NCBI RefSeq assembly: GCF_028476545.1
Contig: NW_026732992.1
Span: forward strand, 62,001 to 126,000
Direction: 5' to 3'
DNA length: 64,000 bases
From: Physella acuta
Lineage: Eukaryota > Mollusca > Gastropoda > Physidae
How positions within the stretch are numbered: the first letter of the stretch is position 1; each line of letters opens with the position of its first letter. Under the pieces are notes generated by a model. It was given only the letters and a program-made list of their open reading frames with translations, had not been told where the DNA came from and made no database searches. A program made the position numbers and the translations under genes. Shown in pieces: positions 36,403 through 47,300 of this stretch.

Positions 36403-37278
36403 ATGTCACTGCCTAATTTCGCTAGTTACTCCGTGCCGTCTCGGCCCAAGCAGGTGTATGACTTCCCGCCGTACATCTCGGTCAAGACAGAAGGGAAAGC
36501 TGCCTTCGTCCACGGTGAGGACGGGAACCCCTACAGGTTCCACAGTTTTCCCGTCAGCCCCCATGGCTTCTCCTCGTGCATGTACGCCTCCAGCCTGTCG
36601 CCCTGCTCCCAGCAGATCATCTCACCTGGGGCAAACATTCAAATGGCTTCGAAGGAAAACAGTTTCCGGAACTCACCCTCATGCCGAAGGCGGTTAGATT
36701 TTAACCACAACGCTTTCTTTGACGTGACCAAAGTTGGACCCATGGCCGTGGCCAAGAGAAACGAAAGGGAGAGAAACCGAGTGAAGCTGATCAACATGAC
36801 CTTCCACACCCTCAGACAGCACTTGCCCCACAACGGGGGAGGCAGCAAGGGCAAGTCGAGAAAACTCAGCAAAGTGCAGACCTTGCGCTCCGCCATCGAC
36901 TACATCCGACAGCTGCAGGAGCTGGTCCACGCCCGGCAGATGCTGCAAAGCTCAACAGACTCGCAGAAAAATGGTTCCACCGAGCCAGCAGACATCAAGC
37001 CCCAGGCCACATTCCAGGAACACTGTGCTGTGACGCGGCATGACAAAGACTTTGGAGAAGCAGACGGCTACATGGTGTGCCAGACGTCATGTCTGGGGAT
37101 GCTCCCAGCCTGTACACTGGAGAAGCTGAGTCCAGCATCGCTACGACACAAGGACAACACCGACTCCTCCATGACGACAAACTCTAACGCAGCTTCCCCC
37201 TTCTCGGACAGCTCTTCTTACGACGTCATACAGGCACAAGAGGACGAGGATTTCTCCGATTTCGTTGATTGGTTTTAA
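36403..37278 (+). CDS. ASCL: Achaete-scute family proneural bHLH transcription factor
   Basis: The product is 291 aa in one uninterrupted coding exon. The bHLH domain spans about residues 115-178. Its basic region reads NERERNRVK, helix 1 is INMTFHTLRQHLP, the loop is extended (HNGGGSKGKSR), and helix 2 is KLSKVQTLRSAIDYIRQLQEL. This is the achaete-scute signature. The C-terminus ends EDEDFSDFVDWF, like the acidic, Trp-Phe-ended tail of ASC proteins. Family members heterodimerise with E proteins (Daughterless/TCF), bind E-boxes in the nucleus and drive neural precursor fate. The start chosen is the first ATG in frame, with A at -3; a longer frame upstream needs a TTG. Three bases after the stop a strong donor (AAG/GTAAGC, 37281) suggests a 3'-UTR intron. 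The nearest paralogue within the family cannot be decided by eye. Confidence 0.92.
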   Translation: MSLPNFASYSVPSRPKQVYDFPPYISVKTEGKAAFVHGEDGNPYRFHSFPVSPHGFSSCMYASSLSPCSQQIISPGANIQMASKENSFRNSPSCRRRLDFNHNAFFDVTKVGPMAVAKRNERERNRVKLINMTFHTLRQHLPHNGGGSKGKSRKLSKVQTLRSAIDYIRQLQELVHARQMLQSSTDSQKNGSTEPADIKPQATFQEHCAVTRHDKDFGEADGYMVCQTSCLGMLPACTLEKLSPASLRHKDNTDSSMTTNSNAASPFSDSSSYDVIQAQEDEDFSDFVDWF

Positions 37279-38917
37279 AGGTAAGCATTTAGCCTTCATT
37301 TTATTCATTTACTATAAACTATAACAAGCATAAATCGGATATTCATTGACAGGACTTACATCAATAATGTAAACCATCACCCCTTCGTTACAGATCGTCA
37401 TTCAGTCCTAACTCACCCCATCTCCCCCGGTGTAAAATCATTTATAGTCGATACGCCGGTTAGGATTTTCTTTGCTTGTTCGTGGTTTTGTGTAAAATAA
37501 ATTTGCTAAAGCTTAATTGTTTAATTAAACACTGCCTTATAAATGTAGTATATGCTCTAGCATTTAATTATTTACGGATAGGAATAATTTTTGCTATCAA
37601 TTTTAATATAAAATTGAAAACGATAATGTTAAATACCGATTTTCAACCAGGTCTAACCAGCAGCCGATAAGGACTATGCTTTGTTTTAGGATTTATTTCT
37701 CAGGATAGGAAATAGTTTTAGCTTTCAGTTAAAGCTATTTTAGAATTTACTAATAGTTTTTTTTTTTAATCAGTGACTGTTAGGGGTGTTTACATTTTAA
37801 TATTGTTTTAAATCGTTAACAAGCGTAGGAAGAACAATTAGTACTTGACTCGAAATGCTCTAAAATTATTTTACTTACTTCCCTTTAGTATTTTTTTTTT
37901 TAAATACGTTATCACTCTTAAGTTTTATTAGTTGATTTTTTTTTAAATCTGTCCGAAAATATATCAAGATTATTGCACATAAAGCAACAGAAATGTTAGT
38001 TTAAAAACGTGTTCAAGTTGTGTCTATCTTTATTACTCTATAAAAAATTAATGGTTTGATTTGATACACTTCGTTACTAGACCAAGTTTGGAAAATGTGG
38101 TGTTAAAAATTAACATCAATATATCTGATTTTACTTTTGTTTTGTGATTTTAACGAACATTGGCAATAGTTTCCCCAAGGTAAAAAAAAAACCTGGGAGG
38201 GGGAGAGGGGGTTGCCAAAAGTAATAGGAAAAATAATCTAACAACCCATTTTGAGCAACATTATGAATTACAATAAGTCACAGCTTTATAAAAAAATGCC
38301 CCCCCCCCCCTATATTCTATAGATATGTATCGTGACCACCCCCCCCCCCCCCACCCTCTCCTTTCTCTTAAGTTTTAAAAAGATGTTTTACTCTAGCAAA
38401 CCAAAGCAAAGAACACAGTGGCGCCGATGCTGATGAATTTCTGTTAGTAGAAGTTAGGGTTTCTTTCAAACATTTATATCCGGGTGGAAAGGGGGGTAAG
38501 CTGGCTTTTGAAGCACCCCGGGGGTGGGGTACTTGAAAATTCTGTGAGACGGGGTACACTAGTTTAAGTTTATATTTACTAAACCAAGTAAATTGTTTTT
38601 CTATTTGTTTACAAGGGGGGGGGGTGCTGTGGTGGAAGTGCTCCGGTGGGTGTGCTTCACCCTGCACCCCCCACCCCCCTGAAAGGACTTTTATTATATA
38701 TTAAAATTAGACCCTAAATTGTATTAAGAAAAATAAAATGATTTAAAAGTGCAAAATTTATGCAGGTTTACATGAGGGGTGTTTGTTTGAAATATTTTCT
38801 TTTTTGTAAAAAAATCGATGCAGAATATTTAGCAATTTTTAAAATATAAATAGAAAGGATCTTAAAAGTATTATTTTCCAACGTTGTAGTCTACGCATTA
38901 TTATAATTAGTCCTCAA

Positions 38918-38918
<1 letters not shown>

Positions 38919-38955
<37 letters not shown>
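38919..38955. repeat. Poly-C tract of about 37 nt
   Basis: An uninterrupted C run of about 37 bases, the longest homopolymer in the window, 28 bp left of MITE copy B. Shorter C runs lie at 38298-38310 and 38337-38353, and a G run at 39642-39659. Confidence 0.9.
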
Positions 38956-38957
<2 letters not shown>

Positions 38958-38983
38958 AAAAATAATAATATAAAAACAATAAA

Positions 38984-39323
38984 CAGTGGCGTAGCGAGGT
39001 CGGGTTTCACCCGGCGCGGCACTTAATGATGTCACCCCCCCCCCCCCACACCCGAGCGAGGCGTAGCGACCTTTCCCGGCGCCCGAGACAAACTTTCGAT
39101 TTGCACCCCCCCCCCTCTCTAACTTTCGATTTGCACCCCCCACCCCCTCCACCGTTATCGGAATTTGTCAAATTTGCTCTTAAGACTATTTAATTAAGTG
39201 AAATTATCATTTTTCTCTATATATTTTGCATTTTTTTGCCTTGGTGTCACCACCCTAAATGGTGTCACCCGGTGCGGTCCGCACCCCCCCCCCCCCCCCT
39301 CAACACCCCTCGCTACGCTACTG
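38984..39323. mobile_element. hAT-type MITE, copy B (340 bp)
   Basis: It begins CAGTGGCGTAGCGAGGTCGG and ends CCTCGCTACGCTACTG, matching copy A at 12918-13225 in order and orientation, including the ACCCGG-GCGGCACTTAATG start block, the TTTCGATTTGCACCCCC internal unit and the GGTGTCACCCGGTGCGGTCC end block. The 8-bp flanks (ACAATAAA and ACATCATC) do not match well, so the target duplication has decayed or the limits differ slightly. Confidence 0.85.
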
Positions 39324-39719
39324 ACATCATCTGGTTCTTGACCTCAAGTCCCATGTGTTTCCTTGATTACTCAATATAACGTCAAACTCAAACGAGGGGT
39401 GGGGTTCATATATAGTGTGACGTCACACTTTTGTATTTGAAAAAGCTGAATTTTCCCCGTTATTTTGCGTTTTATAAATCTGTTTTAGTAAATTGTAATA
39501 TAAATTAATCACTAGCATTGCAGTTAATTAAATGAAGGTCTAGAATTAGTATCAACATGAAAGTAAAAGACAAATTATTTTGATGCCAAATTTAACGTCT
39601 TGGCATGATGCAAAAGAAGTATTTCTTTCAGTCATCTGTCGGGGGGGGGGGGGGGGGGGAGGCACCCTCTGACCATCACTCCCACCCCTCTCTAGACAAA
39701 ATAGGTAACAATGAATAAT

Positions 39720-40262
39720 TTATATAAAATCTAGAGAATCTTTTAATTAATATTTAGATCTAGAAATAAATCTATGTAGATCTACTTTACTTTTACAAAG
39801 TCTTTACAGATTTTTTTAACCATTAGACTGATTAGACTTTTGAGGAGAGTAGACAAGCTCATAGACTAGCCTCTAGAACTAGATCTATTCTAGATTGAAA
39901 TTAGAAATCTAGATACTAGTCTAGATTCTAGGTAGATCTAGATAGCTTAAGTCTAGATTCTAGATATTTATATATCAAGGTAGACTTAGCTTAGACTTCT
40001 TTAGAGAGTGTTAGACGTGTAGATAATTTAATTTGGCAGTAGTAGTCGGCATACTAAAAAAAAAAACAACAGCAACATCTTTGATCTAGATTCTAGTCTA
40101 GTCTAGAATTAACAACAACAAACGTATTTCGTCCGGCTATTTTTAATTAATTTTTAGTTAAATTTGTTCCTAAACTCGGCAGGCCTAATTCTAATATTAC
40201 CATTCTCTTATAGATCTAGAATCTAGACCTAGAGATCTAGATCTAGTCTGGATTCTAGGCTG
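39720..40262. repeat. TCTAGA/AGATCT-rich low-complexity block
   Basis: Words such as CTAGATCTAGA and TAGACTTAG recur irregularly. The same word type appears inside the Helitrons and at 50755-50845, so it is a general feature of this genome segment. No gene is present. Confidence 0.6.
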
Positions 40263-40745
40263 ATCACGTTTATTTTTTTTATTCACAAGTACAAGACCAT
40301 TCGTATGTCGTCTGCTGTTGAATAAAAATCCAACTTTTCTTTAAAAAGAGTTCTAGTAACTCTAAATCACGAAATACAGCACTTACTGACAAACGTGGTT
40401 TCATTTACCAAACGGTGATTTGTAGATAACGCCAATAAATAAAACAAGCTTTTTTTCCCCTTTCATTTCTGTTTTTTTATGTGCAATCGAAAAGTATTGA
40501 AATTCTAGCGATACGAAGTTTTCGTTGGTGCTAGACCCGGCACTTGAGGGTGGGTAGCAGATAAGGGGAATTAAGCTGTTGGTGTTGTTTACCCACACCA
40601 CCTTAAACTAACACTCGATTTCCGTCGGTGTTGTCTAACACACGTATGCCTAGCTCATAATGCTTGCTGAAATTAACTTACGCAAAGCGTTCAATAAATA
40701 AAACATAGATCTATATTTTAACAACGAATTTCTCATTTTTTCCAG

Positions 40746-43700
40746 ACGAGTGACTCTACCATTCAAAAGGCGCATCAATCGCTACCTGCAGGTGATGGGA
40801 GCACGTGACGCAATAACTTAGATTTGATTGGCAGAATCCACCAAGAAGGCACGCGCCGCAAAAATGGCATTTAAAAAAAACATAATGCATGTATTAATTC
40901 ATTTTTTTTTGTAAAATGAGTCTTTCCTTTCTTATGTCATGCGCCGTTTATTATTTTAAAAAATTTTTTTTATAAAAGGCGTAAATATATAACTCAAGAA
41001 GCGTTGTTAACCCCAATTTTCGACTGTATTTTTAAATAGAGAATAATTAATAATTTGAGTTTGTTCTAACCAGGATCTGTAATCTGATTTAGGATCCGAG
41101 TAAGAGCTATTGCTCTCTCCCCAATTCTCTTACAAAGCTGGTAACGTTGGTAAAGTGTGATCTTTTGTTTGGAGAAATTAAAGTTAATTTATCAGTAGCA
41201 CTCAACGTAACAGCAGACAACGGTGGCATTGCTACTTCCTTAAGCAGAAGTATGTAGCCCTTCATACCATGCTATAAGATAGCCACAAAAAATTAATTTA
41301 GTATACTACTTGAAATAACAAGTGCTATGTTGAAGCAAGCTTCACAATGCTGACACTACCACTAATAATGCTGTTGATTTCAGGTCAGCCCTGACAATTG
41401 ATACAATCAATTTGACCAAGGAGTTTGTTTTTATGTCTTCAAATCATGTGCAATAGAACAATATTATTTATATTAAGTATATTCATCAAAATCTTTTATC
41501 ATGTGTGCAAAATGTCATATATTTATTGAATGAAACCGAGCAAGCGATACAACCAGACAGTGGCTGGTTGTTAAGGTCAAGTGGTTTCACCGATTGAAAA
41601 TCTTTGTTGGCTTTATTTATTGTCTAGCTTTTTCACACAGAGTCAGGCTAGTTATTATATCAATTGTACTTGCTCAATTCAATGTGTGGAGACAGTTGCA
41701 GACAATGAGTGCAACTAAAAAGCTTCCTGCTGTCTGGTGTGTAACTGTGGTGAAACAAATATTTTCATGTGCTGACATATTGCAATACAAAACAAGTTTC
41801 ATTAACCACTGATCAAAAACTGTTAAATTCTTGACAATTTGGGTACCCCCCCCCCCCCCCCATATTACACATAACTAAACTTTTGCTTACTTAGTGCAAG
41901 AATAAATAATTTATAAATAAAAACGTAAGCTATTTAACAAAAGTGCAGTGGTTTCTGAAACAGTTTAAATGTTAATTTATTCTTGATATATCTTATATTT
42001 TTTATATTTTAAAAAGAAGACTACTTACTACAATAGACATTGTTTCTGTTAATTTTTTTGCTCAATGTATTGCTCAAGTCAAAGTATTTGTACAGAGATA
42101 TTGTGACCTCCATGTTGCTATACCATAGTTTAGAGCCTGGTATATCTACTGCTAGCATTGTTGAGATTTTTTAAAACTACTCATGTTATTGTTGTTGTAC
42201 TACTTTATAACCTGGATTGTTAATTGATGTTAAACTCTGACATGTTAAAAGCTTATTTTTAAAAAATTATTTTTGTAACTCACAAAATTTTCAACCATTA
42301 ATTAAATGGAAAAAAATGTTCTAGTTTGTTTTGCTTTAAAAATTGGTTTTACTTCCTTGTGTAATAGCTGTTTATGGGCTGATTATGTTATGGTATTATT
42401 TCTCTCAATGCATACAGATGACACCTAAAAAGAAAAAAAATGTCCATGCAAGCTAAGAAAAGCCATACAGTAACCATTTGGTCCATTTGTTCATGGGATT
42501 TTCCTCAAAAAAAAAAGTTACATCTTAGGATGGCTTTCAAAACAGTTATAATTCAACACAGTAAAATATTACTTCTTTATATACACATGAATATATAAAT
42601 ATATATTATTTTAAATGTATACATTGAAAACTAAAAGTGCTAACTTTTTTTTAAATGAGCATAAATATTTTTTAAAAACTATTTCATTAAAATGTTATGG
42701 GAAGTAACAAATTAGAAAATTCACATAAGTAAAAACATCAGTAGTTTCCCTTGTTTGTTGGAAAGTGTGACATTGATAGATCTCTATAAATTTTAAGTCT
42801 ATATGATAATGACATGTTCAGCTGTAGAATTCACTTGCTAGCATGGGGAACACTAAAGTGCCAGTGATTTGTGGCAATGTAAAATAAAGACTAATAATAT
42901 TTCTGATTTACATTAATCAATATCAGGTTTTAATATTTATGTAATATTTAATGACAACTAGTTTTATGTCTTTATTGTTTTTCTTTAAAAACATTTTCAT
43001 AATGAAAGAATACCTTTCACCTCACCTAACAATCCACATTCAGCGATTAGAATCAAACAAAACATGAAGGCTTTAGGTAAATTGTAAACCATATAGAGGA
43101 CATACTGAATGGGTACATATGAGTAGAAAGAAAATAATATCAAGACAATACAACTGAACCCAGTGTTACATTAAATTTCTAGCACACCAAATGTGCAACT
43201 GGGTTGTGTCAATGTACCTGCTGTGTTAGACTAAGCATCCAGTCTTTTGGTAAACCAAACACACTAACAGTAAAACACTAACAATCAGGACACTATTTAT
43301 TTGGGTAAAACAAAGAATTGTTGGAGATAGGACTAGAATTTTTTGGCATTTAAAACTAAGTTCCTTCAATTTGAAAACACACTTTGACAAAAACTTAAAG
43401 CCAAATAAAAAACTTGAGCACTGAAATTGAGGCAAAAAAGTGTTAGGGAACTACTGTGTGTGCTGAAGGCAACAGTCTACCAGTTGTAATTTATGTCAGA
43501 GTAGTTGGTGAGCACATTTGTACCATAATAATTGGGACAAGTCAATCTACAATTGGTCAATGACAGCATTGAAATGATAGTTTACATATTTACAAATCTC
43601 TCCAAACACACAGCAGACACACATTTTAATCAAGGCCATTTAGTGGAACAAAAAGTAAGAACTAGCTGAAATCTGTATTAGCTTGAATTATGACCCATTG

Positions 43701-44083
43701 TGACAGTCAATCAGCTCCCAAGAGAATGTGTATACACATGGAAGGACACCACACTTGGCTATACAATTATGAGCAGAATATGGGAACTAGAAATATGTAC
43801 AGTAACTTCATCACATAGGAAAGTCTTGATTGACTCCAGTACATATCAGCTCAAGAAAATCTCCATCAGTCAACATTCTCAACTACATAGGTAAGGTTCT
43901 ATTCTGGTTAAGTCAGTCTCTAACTGACTGATTTGATAGATTTACTCATTTCACATTTTTTAAAAACTATTTAATTATCTGTAGCAGTAACACATATTAA
44001 ACTTCTCCTAAAACGGAAAGGATATAATTGAGTAAAGAACACATTAAGTCTCTTTGTTAACTTTGTCATCATCCGATGGTGTA
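40746..44083. other. Between ASCL-like gene and DEAF1; 3'-UTR candidates, no further gene
   Basis: The left part may hold the 3'-UTR exon of the ASCL-like gene. The right part probably holds the DEAF1 3' UTR on the minus strand. A minus-strand AATAAA (TTTATT on plus) is present near 43294, but the cleavage site is unknown. A poly-C tract lies at about 41846-41862. No other coding region is supported. Confidence 0.45.
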
Positions 44084-44387
44084 GACCAGCCTATCTTTGT
44101 CACCATCATCTTTCTTGTCTAGACCAGCCTATCTTTGTCACCATCATCTTTCTTGTCTAGACCAGCCTATCTTTGTCACCATCATCTTTCTTGTCTAGAC
44201 CAGCCTATCTTTGTCACCATCATCTTTCTTGTCTAGACCAGCCTATCTTTGTCACCATCATCTTTCTTGTCTAGACCAGCCTATCTTTGTCACCATCATC
44301 TTTCTTGTCTAGACCAGCCTATCTTTGTCACCATCATCTTTCTTGTCTAGACCAGCCTATCTTTGTTATCTTTGTCATCATCCTCAT
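44084..44387. repeat. 38-bp minisatellite covering the DEAF1 stop codon
   Basis: Eight copies of a 38-bp unit (GACCAGCCTATCTTTGTCAC followed by CATCATCTTTCTTGTCTA) start at 44084, 44122 and so on to 44350. On the minus strand the first copy encodes the last residues (KDRLV) and the TAG stop of DEAF1 at 44347-44349. The rest would be 3' UTR. Confidence 0.93.
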
Positions 44388-47300
44388 CCTCTTGTGCCAT
44401 GACCATAGCAATGTTACCAGCACCAGAGCCTGAGGCTGGCCATGAAACATTGTAAGTCACCTGATCAAATAGAAAAAAGACAATACTAGCCATGAAACAT
44501 TGTAAGTCACCTGATCAAATAGAAAAAAGACAATACTAACAATGCTTTCACACACATTAAATCAGTAGTTATACATTGGAACGTCCTTTTCATCCACGAC
44601 CATAAAACCACAGTATTGGGACATTAAAATACTAATTTCCTAACGCTACAATATTGAGACGTTAAAATACAATTTCCTAATTATTTTCTTGGATGGACCA
44701 AGGCTATGAAAGCAAATCCAGAAATCTGAGTCAACGAGCCATTACATAACATGTTGAGACATACTACTAAATTATGTTGGAGTAAATGAAGCGAGAACAG
44801 TCATTACTGTGTTTCCACTAATGAAAGAGAGTATAAAGGAACTAACCTTATCATCCGATATAACAGTGACAGAGTCTATTTTCTCTTGCAGCTCTGCTCG
44901 TGCCTGCACCAGAGCCTGATGGACCACGATGTCCCTCTGAGCCCTCTCTTCCATCATCACTCTTGATATGTTCATCTGGGCTTCCATACGGCTGGCAGTT
45001 AATGCCTGAAAACAAGGACACATTTATGTCAACACATTTCCTTCTCAGAGAGACTAAGAAAACTTCCTTGCACCACCAAAGTAGCCATAAGTAATAAACA
45101 CTGAAAACATGTCAAACATATAGGTTCTTGGAGCTGAAATATTTATTCACTTTATCTCCTTTTTTTGGGAATTTCAATTCAATGAATAAAAAATACTTTA
45201 AATATAATTTCAGCCACAGGTTGTCAGGTGTTGTCTACCTTAGTTTAGTATGTGAATCAGGTTTATTGCAATGGAGATAGTGGCAAACGTGTAAAGAAAA
45301 ATGTATTTACTTTAAATATATTTAAAAGGTTAAAAACACACTGTTTCAAATGTAAAGCAAACAACCTGATCCTAATACAATGTCTAAAAACTTAAAGGTC
45401 AAGATTTGGTTGAGTAAAGTCACTTTGTTCTATCAAACAACAAAGAGACTTACATCTTGTTTTTCTTTCTCCATCTGTGCCCGCTGGTTCTGTAAGGCAC
45501 TTTCCTTGGCTATTAAACTCTGCTGTTTGACCTGCTCTATCATGATCTTCAGCTGCTGGGCTTGTTGCAGTAGGTTGTTGGCCATCTGAAACATGCATAC
45601 AATATGTTACTGGCCATCTGAAACATGCATACAATATGTTACTGGCCATCTGAAACATGCATACAATATGTTACTGGCCATCTGAAACATGCATACAATA
45701 TGTTACTGGCCATCTGAAACATGCATACAATATGTTACTGGCCATCTGAAACATGCATACAATATGTTACTGGCCATCTGAAACATGCATACAATATGTT
45801 ACTGGTCATCTGAAACATGCATACAATATGTTACTGGCCATCTGAAACATGCATACAATATGTTACTGGCCATCTAAAACATGCATACAATATGTTACTG
45901 GTCATCTGAAACATGCATACAATATGTTACTGGCCATCTGAAACATGCATACAATATGTTACTGGTCATCTGAAACATGCATACAATATGTTACTGGCCA
46001 TCTGAAACATGCATACAATATGTTACTGGCCATCTGAAACATGCATACAATATGTTACTGGCCATCTGAAACATGCATACAATATGTTACTGGCCACCTG
46101 AAACATGCATACAATATGTTACTGGTCATCTGAAACATGCATACAATATGTTACTGGCCATCTGAAACATGCATACAATATGTTACTGGTCATCTGAAAC
46201 ATGCATACAATATGTTACTGGCCATCTGAAACATGCATACAATATGTTACTGGCCATCTGAAACATGCATACAATATGTTACTGGCCATCTGAAACATGC
46301 ATACAATATGGCTATCTAAAGGAATTTGATTATTATTTGAATTGATCAAGACAGAGAATTACTTTCTAGTAAAGGCCTACTTCTCTTGTAACAGAATTGA
46401 ACTGATTAAGTAAATATTGCATTCAGACCTGCTACAGAATCTATTTCAGAATGTCTATTCGCCTTGAAATGTGTGCTTTAAACTATTAATTGAATTTGTT
46501 CGCAGAAATAGTAAAAAAAATACCTGACTTTCCTCTGTGATAATGTCTTAGCCAACAAGTGCTTCTTCCTGCCAGATAACTACATTTTAAGCTACTGCAC
46601 TTTAAGATTTTAGCTATTTTAAAATCCAGAGACCATTTTACTTCCTCGTATAAAGAGCATAGAGTATTGTAATAGTATACAAAAATTAAATGTGATTTTG
46701 ACATTTTTCATTGTTTGACATCTACACACTATCGTATACATTATATTCATACAAAAATCAAAATGGAGATTTTCACTAATAGAACTTTTGGAGCCGGAAA
46801 AATTGAGTTTTTCATTCCTGTGTTCTTGGATATTGAAAGACCTACCTACTCAAGCTGCCACCCAACCAAGAAATTGATGAAAGACCTACCTCCTCAAGCT
46901 GCCACCCACCCAAGATATTGATGAAAGACCTACCTCCTCCCCAAGATATTGATGAAAGACCTACCTCCTCAAGCTGCCACCCACCCAAGATATTGATGAA
47001 AGACCTACCTCCTCCCCAAGATATTGATGAAAGACCTACCTCCTCAAGCTGCCACCCACCCAAGATATTGATGAAAGACCTACCTCCTCAAGCTGCCACC
47101 CACCCAAGATATTGATGAAAGACCTACCTCCTCAAGCTGCCACCCACCCAAGATATTGATGAAAGACCTACCTCCTCCCCAAGATATTGATGAAAGACCT
47201 ACCTCCTCCCCAAGATATTGATGAAAGACCTACCTCCTCCCCAAGATATTGATGAAAGACCTACCTCCTCAAGCTGCCACCAGTTCTTCTGCTCCATAAC

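Larger units (their letters stand above)
37281..40745 (+). other. Putative 3'-UTR intron of the achaete-scute-like gene
   Basis: A consensus donor AAG/GTAAGC begins at 37281, directly after the stop. A plausible acceptor with a long pyrimidine tract (CATTTTTTCCAG) ends at 40745. The intron would hold poly-C tracts, a hAT MITE (38984-39323) and a TCTAGA-rich block. Other acceptors are possible, so the 3' limit is uncertain. No other gene is seen in this stretch. Confidence 0.4.

Noticed and set aside
45586-46315. Regular 32-bp repeats resembling a CRISPR array
   Set aside because: The units are contiguous with no unique spacers, in an animal intron, and the unit is the splice acceptor of exon 6.
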